Shown: in pieces, positions 8,811-17,050 of the stretch | Position numbering within the stretch: position 1 is the first letter of the stretch | Layout of the letters: every line of letters begins with the position of its first letter | Assembly (NCBI GenBank): GCA_963716865.1 | Contig: CAVQUF010000004.1 | Span: forward strand, 496,001 to 560,000 | Length of the DNA stretch: 64,000 bases | Direction: 5' to 3' | From: AC-32 sp963716865 | GTDB taxonomy: Bacteria; Actinomycetota; Thermoleophilia; Gaiellales; Gaiellaceae | Program-made: the position numbers and the translations under genes | The notes under the pieces: generated by a model | Seen by the model: the letters and a program-made list of their open reading frames with translations, nothing else | Told to the model about the DNA's origin: nothing | Database searches by the model: none

Positions 8811-10907
8811 CGGGCGCGGGCGCTCCTCGCCTTCGGCCCCTTCCCGATCGTCAGCCTGACCTTCGCGCCGTTCGCCAGCTTGGCGTGCGGCTTCGGTCGC
8901 TGCGAAACCACCATGCCCTTCAGCTTCCTCGCCGAGGACGCGGAGGTGATCTTCCCCACGCTGCAGTGGGCCCTGGCGATCCTCGACCTCGCCCTGGCGA
9001 GGGATTTGCCGACCACACTCGGCACGACGCACTTCGGCGGCTTGCTCGGAGGCGGCGGAGGGGGGCGGAGGTGGAGGCGGCGGAGGCGGAGGTGGTGGCG
9101 GAGGCGGAGGTGGAGGTGGCGGAGGCGGAGGTGGCGGCGGCGGAGGTGGCGGCGGGGGTGGCGGAGGAGGCGGTGGCGGTGGCGGAGGCGGGGGTGGTGG
9201 CGGTGATCCGCACGAGGGGAACTGGAAGCTCCCGATCCGGGTGCGCCAGTCGGCCGGGCCGGTCGACGCGTAGTACTCCTGCGTGTACCAGAACGTGCAA
9301 TCGTCGACCGGGTCGACCGTCAGGTCGCTGTAATCGCCCCAGCGGTTGTCCGTCCCGGTCTGGCTGCCGGTGCCGGCGAACAGCGTCGTCTCACCCTGCG
9401 CAAGCGTGCCCGCGCTGTCGCCGGCCAGGCGGCCGGCGTAGAGAATCTGCGGGTTGATCGTCGCCGCGGAGGCACTGAAGCCGAGGGCAAGGTCGCCGTC
9501 GCGGTCCATCGCGGCGCTGCCCGTCCACCGCCAGGTCGTGCCGGGCTGGTAGGTGCTCTGTTGCGCGAATGAGGGCGTGCCCGAGGTGACGTTGCCGATC
9601 TCGAACCAGCGGATGCCCGCGACCCCGTTCGAGGCGACGGTCATGTTTCCCACGAGAGCCTCGTGCCCGTCGCCGAAGCGGCGATATGCGGAGCGGAACA
9701 TCTCGCGGTCGCCGATGGCGTCGAGCTGGGAGTTGGTGCCGCGCTGAGGCACGCAGTTCCGCGTCGCCGGGCAGACCTCCGTATAGGAAGCCGGCGTCAG
9801 ATCGGCGGCCTTCGTGAACGACGAGTCGGCCGGCATGCCGAAGTCCACGTGGAAGCGCCACAGCGGCCACTTCGAGCCCCCGCCGACCATCAGGAAGGGG
9901 TTGGGCGCCCCGGCCGGCGGCGGGTTCGACCCGTCGAGGTCGGCCGGCAGGAACGAGTCGCTGCCGCCTTTGAAGAACGACGTGTCCCGCGAGGTGACGA
10001 ACGTCACGGTGGAATCGCCGGCCAGCATCGCGGCCCGGTCGAAGGCAAACGGCTGCGGGCCGAGGTACGCCGTGCCGGCCGAGTTGAAGACGTTGATGCT
10101 CATGTAGTAGGCGTCCGGCCACACCCCGAGGTGCGGATAGTCGAAGAAATCCGACCCGAGGTGGAAGGCATACCGGTTGTACGTGCCGGTGGCGTCGTCG
10201 CCGGTAGAGACGGCGATGCACTCGTCCGTGGGCACGGGGTAGCCGGCGAACTGGCTGATCAGCCAGCGGTCGGCGAGCTGGTCGTAGACGACCACGGGAT
10301 CGCCGAGGCCGAGGTTCTCGCAGGCGCCGCCGAGCCCCTGCCAGAGGGTGGCGATCGCCTCGGGGCCGAGCAGCGAGGCGCCGGTCTTCTTGTCGAAGAC
10401 CTCGAAGCTCATGTTGACGATCTGGACGTACTGCGTCTTGCCCGCCTCGCCGTTCGTATCCGGGGGCGACCATCCCCCGCCGCCCGCGAACGTGATTCCA
10501 TCGAAGCTCGCGCTCGGAGAAGGCATTGCGTCGGGGAAGAGCGTGCGCTGGACGACGTGGTCGGGCTCGTCCTCGTGCACCGAGACCGGACGCGGGTTCG
10601 GGCTTGCCTCCAGCTCCCGCTCGACCCTGAGTGGGGCCGGCGCCATGTGACGAAGAGCCGGGGAGACGTCGCTCCTGTAGGAGTGCCCGACGATCACGCC
10701 CGATGCCGGACCGCCGGTTGCGGCGGGCGCCCGGCCCACCGGGCCCAGCGGAGCCGGCCCGCCGAAGGGTGTGGAGGCTCCCCCGGCCAGGACGACGCCC
10801 ACTTCGACCATGACCGCGAGGACGATCGCGGCGAGGACGACCGTCGTCCTGCGCCTGTGCCCAGGCGCACTCGCAAGAACTCGCAAGACGCGGCCCGCTT
10901 TCCGCAA
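8807..10907 (-). CDS. Secreted protein with ~50-proline run and C-terminal PASTA domain; frameshift in a G6/C6 run at 9060-9065
   Basis: The TTG start at 10907 has a strong AGGGGAGGG ribosome site 4 nt upstream and gives a signal anchor (VVLAAIVLAVMVEVGVVLA). An extracellular region of about 500 residues follows, with repeated WRxTGSAAMD-, DNRWGDYSDL- and DCTFWYTQEY-type motifs seen in secreted beta-propeller-like proteins. About 50 consecutive prolines (9048-9204) then lead to a PASTA domain (VPSVVGKSLARARS...). The PASTA part lies in another reading frame. One extra base in the six-G run at 9060-9065 (plus strand) accounts for the shift. This may be a homopolymer sequencing error or real slippage. 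The extracellular role is unknown. Confidence 0.72.
9048..9204. repeat. GGN triplet repeat coding a polyproline tract
   Basis: The plus strand is an almost pure run of GGC/GGA/GGT triplets, the complement of proline codons. It encodes about 50 prolines in the gene at 8807-10907. The G-rich strand could form quadruplexes, and the tract is prone to slippage. Confidence 0.9.
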
Positions 10908-11027
10908 TGGACCCTCCCCTACTCTCGAGCGACCGCCCTCCTTATTGACCGTAACAGCGTCGAGTCCCGCCTACAAGAGCCGGAAGTCCTGACCTCGATT
11001 GTGTCTTTGGCGCCGGATCGCGGCGGT

Positions 11028-12260
11028 CTATTCGGACAGCCGGCCGATCAGGACGCAGGCGTTGTGGCCGCCGAGGCCCATCGCATTCGAGAGCGCCACC
11101 TCGACCTGGGTCTCGCGCGCCTCGTTTGGGACGTAGTCGAGGTCACAGACCGGATCCGGGTTGCGGTAGTTGATCGTCGGCGGGAGCACGCCGTCGTGGA
11201 CGGCGCGCACGCACATCATCGCCTCGATCGCTCCCGCCGCCCCGAAGCAGTGGCCCATCACCGACTTCGTCGAGGAGACGGCGAGCTCGTAAGCGTGCTC
11301 GCCGAAGACGTCCTTGATCGCCTTCGTCTCTGCCGCGTCCCCGAGCGGCGTCGAGGTTCCGTGCGCGTTGATGTAGCCGACCTGGTCGGGCTCGACGCCG
11401 GCGCGCTCCATGGCCGCGCGCATCATGTCCGCGACCCCGACCGCCTCCGGCTCGGGCGCGGCCATGTGGTAGGCGTCGTTGGACGCGCCGTAGCCGAGCA
11501 CCTCCGCGTAGATCCTCGCGCCGCGGGCGCGCGCCGACTCGAGCTCCTCGAGCACGAGCACGCAGGCGCCCTCGCCCATCACGAAGCCGGCGCGGGTCGC
11601 GTCGAACGGACGCGACGCGTGCGGCGGGTTCTCCTCCTCGGCGGCGAGGCCGCGCATCGCGCAGAAGCCGGCCAGGATCAGCGGGTGCATGCAGGCCTCG
11701 GTGCCGCCCGCCAGGATCGCGTCGGCGTCGCCGCGGCGGATCGTCTCGGCGCCCTCACCCACCGCGTGCGACCCGGTCGCGCAGGCCGAGACCGGCGCGT
11801 AGTTCGGGCCGCGGATTCCGAGCGAGATGGCGATCTGGCCGCTGGCCGAGTCGACGAGCACGCTCGGGATGAAGTACGGCGAGACGCGGTCGGCGCCGCG
11901 CTCGCGCAGCGTGTCGGCCTGGTCGACGATCCCGATCAGCCCGCCGATCGCCGAGCCGACGACGATCCCGACCCGCATCGGGTCGTAGCCGTTCAGGCCC
12001 GCGTCTGCGACCGCCTCCTTCGCGGCGCCGAGCGCGAGCTGGACGTTGCGGTCGAGCCGGCGCAGCTCCTTCGGCGGCGCGAGGCCCGTCGGGTCGAAGC
12101 CCTTGACCTCGGCGGCGATCCGAACCGGAAAGCCGTCGGCGTCGAAGGAGCGGATCCAGTCGATCCCGCTCTCGCCGGCGACCGCGGCGCGCCAGGTCTC
12201 CGGGGCGGTGTTCCCGACCGGCGTGATCGCTCCCAGTCCGGTGACGGCAACGCGGCGCAT
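11028..12260 (-). CDS. fabF: 3-oxoacyl-[acyl-carrier-protein] synthase II
   Basis: A 410-residue KAS II that condenses malonyl-ACP with acyl-ACP during cytoplasmic fatty-acid elongation. The catalytic triad is intact: Cys in SACATGSHA, His in NAHGTSTPLGD and His in SVMGHCFGAAG. The conserved lysine sits in the SSTKS segment just before the last motif, and the C-terminal SNAMGLGGHNAC motif is present. Length is normal for FabF. The gene stands alone, without acpP or malonyl transferase beside it. A TAAGCT box 6 nt before the ATG suggests a leaderless transcript. Confidence 0.95.
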   Translation of the reverse strand: MRRVAVTGLGAITPVGNTAPETWRAAVAGESGIDWIRSFDADGFPVRIAAEVKGFDPTGLAPPKELRRLDRNVQLALGAAKEAVADAGLNGYDPMRVGIVVGSAIGGLIGIVDQADTLRERGADRVSPYFIPSVLVDSASGQIAISLGIRGPNYAPVSACATGSHAVGEGAETIRRGDADAILAGGTEACMHPLILAGFCAMRGLAAEEENPPHASRPFDATRAGFVMGEGACVLVLEELESARARGARIYAEVLGYGASNDAYHMAAPEPEAVGVADMMRAAMERAGVEPDQVGYINAHGTSTPLGDAAETKAIKDVFGEHAYELAVSSTKSVMGHCFGAAGAIEAMMCVRAVHDGVLPPTINYRNPDPVCDLDYVPNEARETQVEVALSNAMGLGGHNACVLIGRLSE

Positions 12261-12266
12261 CGGGAG

Positions 12267-12272
12267 AGCTTA
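12267..12272 (-). promoter_or_regulatory. -10 box TAAGCT of fabF
   Basis: Read on the minus strand, TAAGCT is 6 nt before the fabF ATG, with no Shine-Dalgarno in between. Confidence 0.45.
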
Positions 12273-12284
12273 GAACGACCCGGC

Positions 12285-13664
12285 CTAGTGGCCGCGGCTG
12301 ACCTTGAGGTTGACCTTGGCGCCCTTCTTCAGGCGCTTGCCCCGCCGCGGGCTCTGGCCCACGACGATGTTCTTCTTCTTCCGCGATGCGACCCTAGTGA
12401 CCGCGCCAACCCGGCAGTGGGCCCGTGTGATCACGGTCTTCGCCTTCGCGAGAGGCTTCCCGAGCACGTTCGGCACGCCGCACTTGAGTGATCCCCCAAA
12501 GCCGATCACGCCGACCGGCGTGTGGCTATCGATCGTCGTCCCGTCGCCGAGCTGGCCGCTGGCGTTCTCGCCCCAGCACTTGACCGCACCCGCACTCGTG
12601 AGCGCGCAGCTGTGCAGGTAGCCGGCGGCGATCGCGGCCACGCCGCTGGCAAGGCCGGTGACCGCGACCGGGGCGTGGCGCTCGGTCGTCGTCCCGTCGC
12701 CGAGCTGGCCCCAGCCGTTCGAGCCCCAGCACTTGACCCCGCCGGCGCTCGTGAGCGCGCAGGTGTGGACGCCGCCGGCGGCGATCGCGGCCACGCCGCT
12801 TGCGAGGCCGGAGACGGCGACCGGCGTGTAGCGGTCGGTCGTCGTCCCGTCGCCAAGCTGCCCGCCGCCGTTGTAGCCCCAGCACACGACCCCGCCCGCG
12901 CTCGTGAGCGCGCAGCTGTGCAAGCCGCCGGCGGCGATCGCGGCCACGCCGCTTGCGAGGCCGGAGACGGCGACCGGGGTCAGGCGCCAGATCGTCCTTG
13001 TCCCGTCGCCGAGCTGACCGTATGCGTTGTAGCCCCAGCACACGACCCCGCCTGCACTCGTGAGCGCGCAGGTGTGGTCGAAGCCGGCGGCAATTGCCAC
13101 CACGCCGCTTGCGAGGCCGGAGACGGCGACCGGGGTGTGGCGGTCGGTCGTCGTTCCGTCGCCGAGTTGGCCGAACTCGTTGTCCCCCCAGCACTTGACC
13201 CCTCCTGCGCTCGTGAGCGCGCAGGTGTGGTATCCGCCGGCGGCGGTCGCGGCCACGCCGCTTGCGAGGCCGGAGACGGCGACCGGGATGGGGCTAGAGC
13301 AGTGCACGTCCCCACAGCCTTGTTGGCCGTTGCCAAGCTGGCCGTGGTCGTTCCAGCCCCAGCATTTGACTCCACCCGCGCTCGTGAGCGCGCATGTGTG
13401 GTAGCCGCCTGCGGCGATCGCGGCCACGCCGCCTGCGAGGCCGGAGACGGCGGACGGCTGGTTGTAGCCCCAGCACACGGCCCCGCCCCCGGCCGTGAGC
13501 GCGCAGGTGTGCCAGGCGCCGGCGGCGATCGCCGTTGCCCTCGCGCTTCCGACTCCCGAGCGGTGCGCAGAGGCCTTCCCCGCGCCCGCGAACCCGATCA
13601 CCGCGGCCACCCCGAGCAGGCCGAGAGCAAAAGCACGCAAGCAGAAGCGAGTTGGACTCCTCAT
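12285..13664 (-). CDS. Secreted RCC1-repeat protein with C-terminal PASTA domain
   Basis: 459 residues from ATG 13664, chosen because it begins a clear signal peptide (RAFALGLLGVAAVIGFAGAG, cleavage near ASA). Seven RCC1 blades of about 50 residues follow, each with HTCALTSAGGVKCWG and GQLGDGT motifs and paired cysteines. They should form a seven-bladed propeller. The protein ends in a PASTA domain (VPNVLGKPLAKAKTV...) like the gene at 8807-10907. PASTA domains bind cell-wall muropeptides in kinases and PBPs, so wall anchoring is plausible but not shown. Blades are nearly identical at DNA level. The ligand is unknown. Confidence 0.88.
   Translation of the reverse strand: MRSPTRFCLRAFALGLLGVAAVIGFAGAGKASAHRSGVGSARATAIAAGAWHTCALTAGGGAVCWGYNQPSAVSGLAGGVAAIAAGGYHTCALTSAGGVKCWGWNDHGQLGNGQQGCGDVHCSSPIPVAVSGLASGVAATAAGGYHTCALTSAGGVKCWGDNEFGQLGDGTTTDRHTPVAVSGLASGVVAIAAGFDHTCALTSAGGVVCWGYNAYGQLGDGTRTIWRLTPVAVSGLASGVAAIAAGGLHSCALTSAGGVVCWGYNGGGQLGDGTTTDRYTPVAVSGLASGVAAIAAGGVHTCALTSAGGVKCWGSNGWGQLGDGTTTERHAPVAVTGLASGVAAIAAGYLHSCALTSAGAVKCWGENASGQLGDGTTIDSHTPVGVIGFGGSLKCGVPNVLGKPLAKAKTVITRAHCRVGAVTRVASRKKKNIVVGQSPRRGKRLKKGAKVNLKVSRGH
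12525..13520. repeat. Tandem ~150-bp repeats encoding RCC1 blades
   Basis: About seven copies of a roughly 150-bp unit share long identical stretches, for example the part coding VAVSGLASGVAAIAAG. This points to recent duplication or gene conversion and makes copy number assembly-sensitive. Confidence 0.85.
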
Positions 13665-13753
13665 CGAAATCGTCTGAACTCTACGTTCGCAATCGCTTCT
13701 GTACATCTCTCCGGTGGGAGCCGTCAGGCGGAGCGGTAGCGTTGCCCCCACCG

Positions 13754-14782
13754 ATGCCGCCAAAGAAGCTGCCCTTTCCGCCGATGGAGGCCGAGCTCGT
13801 GGACGAGCTCCCCCAAGGCGACGGCTGGCAGTACGAGCCCAAGTGGGACGGGTTTCGCGGCGTGCTCGAGAATCTCGGAGGCGGTCTGCGCCTCTGGAGC
13901 CGCAACGCGCGGCCGCTCATGCGGTACTTCCCGGAGCTCGAGGAGCTCGGCGCGATCCTGTCGCCGGAGTCCGCGCTCGACGGCGAGATCGTGATCGTCC
14001 AGAAGGGACGGCTCGACTTCGACGCGCTCCAGCTCCGGCTCCACCCGGCGGAGAGCAGGGTCCGGAAGCTCTCGGCGGAGATCCCGGCCGAGTACATCGC
14101 ATTCGACCTCCTCCTCTGGAAGGGCTCACCGGTCCACGAGCTGCCGCTCGAGAAGCGCCGCCGCGAGCTCGAGCGCAAGGCGAAGCGGTTCCAGCTCTCG
14201 CCGGCCACGCGCGACCGCAAGCAGGCCGAGAGGTGGCTCCCCCGGGTGGACAAGGCCGGCCTCGACGGCGTGATCGCGAAGCGGCTCGGCCTCCCCTACC
14301 TCCCCGGCTCGCGCGACGGCGTGGTCAAGGTGAAGCCATACCGGACGGCCGACTGCGTGATCGTCGGCTTCCGCTGGAGCGAGAAGGCGGAGGGCCGGAT
14401 CTCGACGCTTCTGCTCGGGCTCTACGGCGACGACGGCGAGCTCGACTTCGTCGGACACTGCTCCGGGTTCCCCGCGCCCGTGCGCCGCGAGCTCGAGGAG
14501 AAGCTGCCGAAGCTGCGCCAGAAGAGCATGGTCAGCGACAAGCGGATCCCCGGCGGTCAGAGCCGCTGGTCGCGCGGGAAGGAGCTCGACTGGAATCCCG
14601 TCCGCCCGAAGCTCGTCTGCGAGGTGCGCTACGACAAGCTCGAGCGCAACCGCTTCCGGCACGGCACGAGGTTCATCCGCTTCCGCCCGGACAAGGACCC
14701 GGAGGCTTGCACCTGGCGCGAGGTCAGGCCCCCGCGCCGCGCGAGCGACCTGACCGTGCCGAAGCTCCTCGCCGGTCGCTGA
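13754..14782 (+). CDS. ATP-dependent DNA ligase (LigC/LigD ligase-domain type)
   Basis: 342 residues. The adenylation motif I is EPKWDGFR with the nucleophilic lysine at about residue 30. Motif III is around EYIAFDLLLW, motif IV around GLDGVIAKR and motif V is VVKVKPYRTADCVI. A C-terminal OB-fold follows, with the RFRHGTRFIRFRPDK segment. This is the stand-alone ligase module used in bacterial end joining or base-excision repair. It converges with the LigD-type polymerase gene and their 3' ends overlap by 59 bp. The ATG at 13754 has a TAGCGT box 11 nt upstream. Confidence 0.92.
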   Translation: MPPKKLPFPPMEAELVDELPQGDGWQYEPKWDGFRGVLENLGGGLRLWSRNARPLMRYFPELEELGAILSPESALDGEIVIVQKGRLDFDALQLRLHPAESRVRKLSAEIPAEYIAFDLLLWKGSPVHELPLEKRRRELERKAKRFQLSPATRDRKQAERWLPRVDKAGLDGVIAKRLGLPYLPGSRDGVVKVKPYRTADCVIVGFRWSEKAEGRISTLLLGLYGDDGELDFVGHCSGFPAPVRRELEEKLPKLRQKSMVSDKRIPGGQSRWSRGKELDWNPVRPKLVCEVRYDKLERNRFRHGTRFIRFRPDKDPEACTWREVRPPRRASDLTVPKLLAGR

Positions 14783-15722
14783 CCCAGCGGCGGGAGCTTC
14801 TTCTTCGAGTCGCGACCCTCTCCGGGTCGGCAGGCTCGAGGCCGAGCTGCTCGAAGCGCGGGATCAGGCTCGACTTGCGGCGCCACATCCCCGCCGTCAG
14901 GTCGCCCACCTTGTCGAGCCGCTTCCTCATCGTCTTCAGCGTGAACCGGGTCGGGTCCGAGCGCGCCACCTCCTCCCAGCGCAGCGGCGCCGAGACGCGC
15001 GCATCCGGTGTCGGCCGGACCGAGTACGCGCACGCGATCGTCCGGTCGCGGGCGTTCTGGCCGAAGTCGACGAAGACGCCGCTGCGGTCCGCGACCTTCC
15101 AGGTCGTCGTGGCCACGTCCTGGTCGCCGACCCGCCGCTCGACCTCCTGCGCGAGCGCCTTCGCGAAGCGGCGAACCTCCGGGAACGGAAGCTCGGGCCT
15201 GATCGGCGCGAGGACGTGCAGGCCGGTCGCACCCGAAGTCTTCGGGTAGGACGCGAGCCCGAGCTCGTCCATCACGTCCTTCACGACGAGCGCAATCTCG
15301 CGGACGAACTCCCACGGGTTCCCCTCGCTCGGGTCGAGGTCGATCAGCAGGTAGTCGGGCCGCTCGATGTCGTCCACGCGCGAATGCCAGGTGTGAAGCT
15401 CGATGCAGCCGAGGTTGACCACCCAGGCGAGCGCGGCGGGGTTGTCGACGACCGCGAAGACCGTCGAGTGGCCGCTGGGGAACTGCACGAACTGCTCGCC
15501 AACGAAGTCCGGGTGCGGCGGCACGCGCTTCTGGTGGAAGAACTCGCCGTCGACGCCGTTCGGGTAGCGCTTCATGTGGAACGGCCGTCGTCGGACGTGG
15601 TTGATGACGCTTCCGGCTACGTCGACGTAGTAGTCGACCAGGTCGCCCTTCGTGAGCCCGGGCTCGGGGAAGAAGACCTTCGTCGGGTTCGAGACCGCGA
15701 CTTCCCGCCGGCCGATGCGCAC
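14724..15722 (-). CDS. ligD: LigD-type polymerase/primase domain protein (NHEJ)
   Basis: 332 residues forming an AEP-family polymerase domain as in LigD. Recognisable motifs are FHMKRYPNGVDGEFFHQKR, HTWHSRVDDIERPDYLLIDLDPSEG (metal-binding DxD) and KTSGATGLHVL. Such polymerases fill or add nucleotides, often ribonucleotides, at double-strand breaks with Ku. Ku is not in this window. Here polymerase and ligase are separate convergent genes rather than one fused LigD. The last roughly 20 codons are Arg/Ser-rich and lie antisense to the end of the ligase gene. It starts with GTG 15722, a GATACT box lying 6 nt upstream. Confidence 0.9.
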   Translation of the reverse strand: MRIGRREVAVSNPTKVFFPEPGLTKGDLVDYYVDVAGSVINHVRRRPFHMKRYPNGVDGEFFHQKRVPPHPDFVGEQFVQFPSGHSTVFAVVDNPAALAWVVNLGCIELHTWHSRVDDIERPDYLLIDLDPSEGNPWEFVREIALVVKDVMDELGLASYPKTSGATGLHVLAPIRPELPFPEVRRFAKALAQEVERRVGDQDVATTTWKVADRSGVFVDFGQNARDRTIACAYSVRPTPDARVSAPLRWEEVARSDPTRFTLKTMRKRLDKVGDLTAGMWRRKSSLIPRFEQLGLEPADPERVATRRRSSRRWVSDRRGASARSGRSRGAGA

Positions 15723-15929
15723 GCGGGGAGTATCGAGAAAACGGCCCCCGGAAACGACGAAGCTCGCCTCGTTGCCGCTGAAGCGAGCTACGCCAGTGCC
15801 GGGATCTGAGAGGGGAGAGCCGGCAGGCTCAGCATGTGCAGAAACGTTCGTGCGGCCATGCCCCGGAAGGGTGATCGGGGCCGACCGCGCTTGGCCCGGC
15901 GCTGCGGAGGAGGCTGCCGGGGAGTCGGC
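15723..15929. other. Intergenic region before the tRNA-Ser cluster
   Basis: No convincing gene is seen. It separates the divergent ligD start from the tRNA genes and ends in the tRNA promoter. Confidence 0.5.
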
Positions 15930-15935
15930 TATCCT
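15930..15935 (+). promoter_or_regulatory. -10 box TATCCT of tRNA-Ser(GCT)
   Basis: TATCCT lies 10 nt before the mature tRNA 5' end. The same hexamer at the same distance precedes the tRNA-Val gene, and TACCCT precedes the other two tRNA-Ser genes. Confidence 0.5.
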
Positions 15936-15945
15936 GTGCCGGTCC

Positions 15946-16037
15946 GGAGAAGTGGCCGAGTGGCTGAAGGCGGCGCCCTGCTAAGGCGTTAGGTGGGGAG
16001 AATCCCTGCCTCGAGGGTTCGAATCCCTCCTTCTCCG
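15946..16037 (+). tRNA. tRNA-Ser (anticodon GCT)
   Basis: A 92-nt class II tRNA. The acceptor GGAGAAG pairs with CTTCTCC, the anticodon loop reads CTGCTAA, a long variable arm follows, and the T loop is GGTTCGAATCC. CCA is not encoded. It decodes AGC/AGU. Confidence 0.95.
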
Positions 16038-16201
16038 CCTCGCTTTCCTGGGCGGCGGCCTACGGCCGGCGGAGCCCGCCTCCGGGCCGCCTCGCGTTCC
16101 TGGCCCGGCTCCGGCCAAGAGGCCGTGCAGCAGCACTGTCCTCTCGGCCTACGCCGACCCAGCAACGCGCCAGGAAACCGAGGAGGGGTTTGGGAGCGCG
16201 G

Positions 16202-16207
16202 TACCCT
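16202..16207 (+). promoter_or_regulatory. -10 box TACCCT of tRNA-Ser(CGA)
   Basis: TACCCT lies 16 nt before the mature tRNA-Ser(CGA) 5' end, and the GGTACCCTG context recurs before tRNA-Ser(GGA). Confidence 0.35.
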
Positions 16208-16223
16208 GTCTCCGCACATCGCT

Positions 16224-16312
16224 GGAGGGGTGGCAGAGCGGTCGAATGCGGCGGTCTCGAAAACCGTTTCGGGCCGTTAGGTCCGACGAGGGTTCAAATC
16301 CCTCCCCCTCCG
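16224..16312 (+). tRNA. tRNA-Ser (anticodon CGA)
   Basis: An 89-nt class II tRNA. Acceptor GGAGGGG pairs with CCCCTCC, the anticodon loop is CTCGAAA, there is a long variable arm and a GGTTCAAATCC T arm. It decodes UCG, a frequent serine codon at this base composition. Confidence 0.95.
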
Positions 16313-16369
16313 CCTCGGCTCGGGGGAACTCCGGTTCCCCCGTGAGCCCTCTCCTCGTTCCTGCCGCGG

Positions 16370-16375
16370 TACCCT
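16370..16375 (+). promoter_or_regulatory. -10 box TACCCT of tRNA-Ser(GGA)
   Basis: TACCCT is 10 nt before the mature tRNA 5' end, with the same spacing as the TATCCT boxes of tRNA-Ser(GCT) and tRNA-Val. Confidence 0.45.
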
Positions 16376-16385
16376 GCTCCCGCCT

Positions 16386-16474
16386 GGAGAGGTGTCCGAG
16401 CGGTCTAAGGAGCGCGACTGGAAATCGCGTACGGGCCGAAAGGTCCGTCGCGGGTTCAAATCCCGCCCTCTCCG
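16386..16474 (+). tRNA. tRNA-Ser (anticodon GGA)
   Basis: An 89-nt class II tRNA. Acceptor GGAGAGG pairs with CCTCTCC, the anticodon loop is CTGGAAA, and a long variable arm is present. It decodes UCC/UCU. It is the third tRNA-Ser within 530 bp. Confidence 0.95.
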
Positions 16475-16482
16475 CTGGTTCA

Positions 16483-16508
16483 AAAGGGCCCGGGCGACCG
16501 GGCCCTTT
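16483..16508. terminator. Bidirectional hairpin terminator
   Basis: A perfect 11-bp stem, AAAGGGCCCGG with CCGGGCCCTTT, and a GCGA loop. A-rich and T-rich stem ends suit both strands. It lies between tRNA-Ser(GGA) and the convergent cupredoxin-like gene. Confidence 0.75.
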
Positions 16509-16512
16509 CGGC

Positions 16513-17019
16513 TCAGGAGACCGTGACCGACTCGCTCACGCCCTGCTGCTGCTGGCCCGGGAGCGAGCTGAAGAAGATGTAGTCGCCCTTGCGGAGCTCG
16601 ATCACGAGGCTCGCGCTCTCGCCGGGCTTGATCGTCGCGGTCGCTTTCTTCTTCCCGCCCGGCCCCTGCACGGTCAGGTTGTGCGGGATCTGGCCGTAGT
16701 TCGTGACCTCGAGCGTGTAGACGCCCGGCGAGACGGTCGTCTTCGGCACCTCGATCGCGTAGTCGGTCTCGCCGACTGCGATCTTCTCCCTCGCGGCTTC
16801 GGTCTCGGCCTTCGTCTTGCCACCGAAGACGAGAACGGCGGAGATCATCGCGACGAAGAGCAGCCCGCTCACGACCACGAAGGCCGGGAGGCGCTTGCCG
16901 GGAAAGTCGGGCCGGCTGCGCGGCACGACCAGCGCGACGATCAGCGAGAACCCGACGAGCACGGCGGCCGTCAGCCCGAGCCCGAGCTTGGCGTCGGTTG
17001 TCAGCGCCGCCAGGAGCAC
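16513..17019 (-). CDS. Membrane-anchored cupredoxin-like protein, copper site degenerate
   Basis: 168 residues. Two transmembrane helices (about 14-33 and 46-65) precede an extracytoplasmic plastocyanin-like domain (about 85-168). The first copper His is kept in QIPHNLTV. The second ligand loop reads YIFFSSLPGQQQQG, where functional cupredoxins have Cys, then PGH, then a Met, so Cys, His and Met ligands are absent. The domain therefore probably does not bind copper in the classic way and may act in protein-protein contact. A TAGGTT box lies 6 nt before the GTG start, and the aquaporin gene is just upstream on the same strand with its own promoter. Confidence 0.82.
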   Translation of the reverse strand: MLLAALTTDAKLGLGLTAAVLVGFSLIVALVVPRSRPDFPGKRLPAFVVVSGLLFVAMISAVLVFGGKTKAETEAAREKIAVGETDYAIEVPKTTVSPGVYTLEVTNYGQIPHNLTVQGPGGKKKATATIKPGESASLVIELRKGDYIFFSSLPGQQQQGVSESVTVS

Positions 17020-17025
17020 GGCGGC

Positions 17026-17031
17026 AACCTA
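17026..17031 (-). promoter_or_regulatory. -10 box TAGGTT of cupredoxin-like gene
   Basis: On the minus strand TAGGTT is followed after 6 nt by the GTG start at 17019. Confidence 0.45.
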
Positions 17032-17050
17032 CCACCTTGTGAGTTCGGAT

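Noticed and set aside
9048..9204. Non-coding microsatellite
   Set aside because: The GGN triplets read as prolines in frame with the upstream secreted protein, so the tract is coding.
9663..12491. 942-residue open frame antisense to the secreted protein and fabF
   Set aside because: Composition is typical of a mirror frame and it crosses real gene boundaries; fabF has all catalytic residues on the minus strand.
12525..13520. CRISPR-like array
   Set aside because: The repeats are about 150 bp, in frame and coding RCC1 blades; there are no short spacers.
15946..16474. Integrated element at the tRNA-Ser cluster
   Set aside because: No integrase, direct repeat of a tRNA end, or change in gene style beside the tRNAs.
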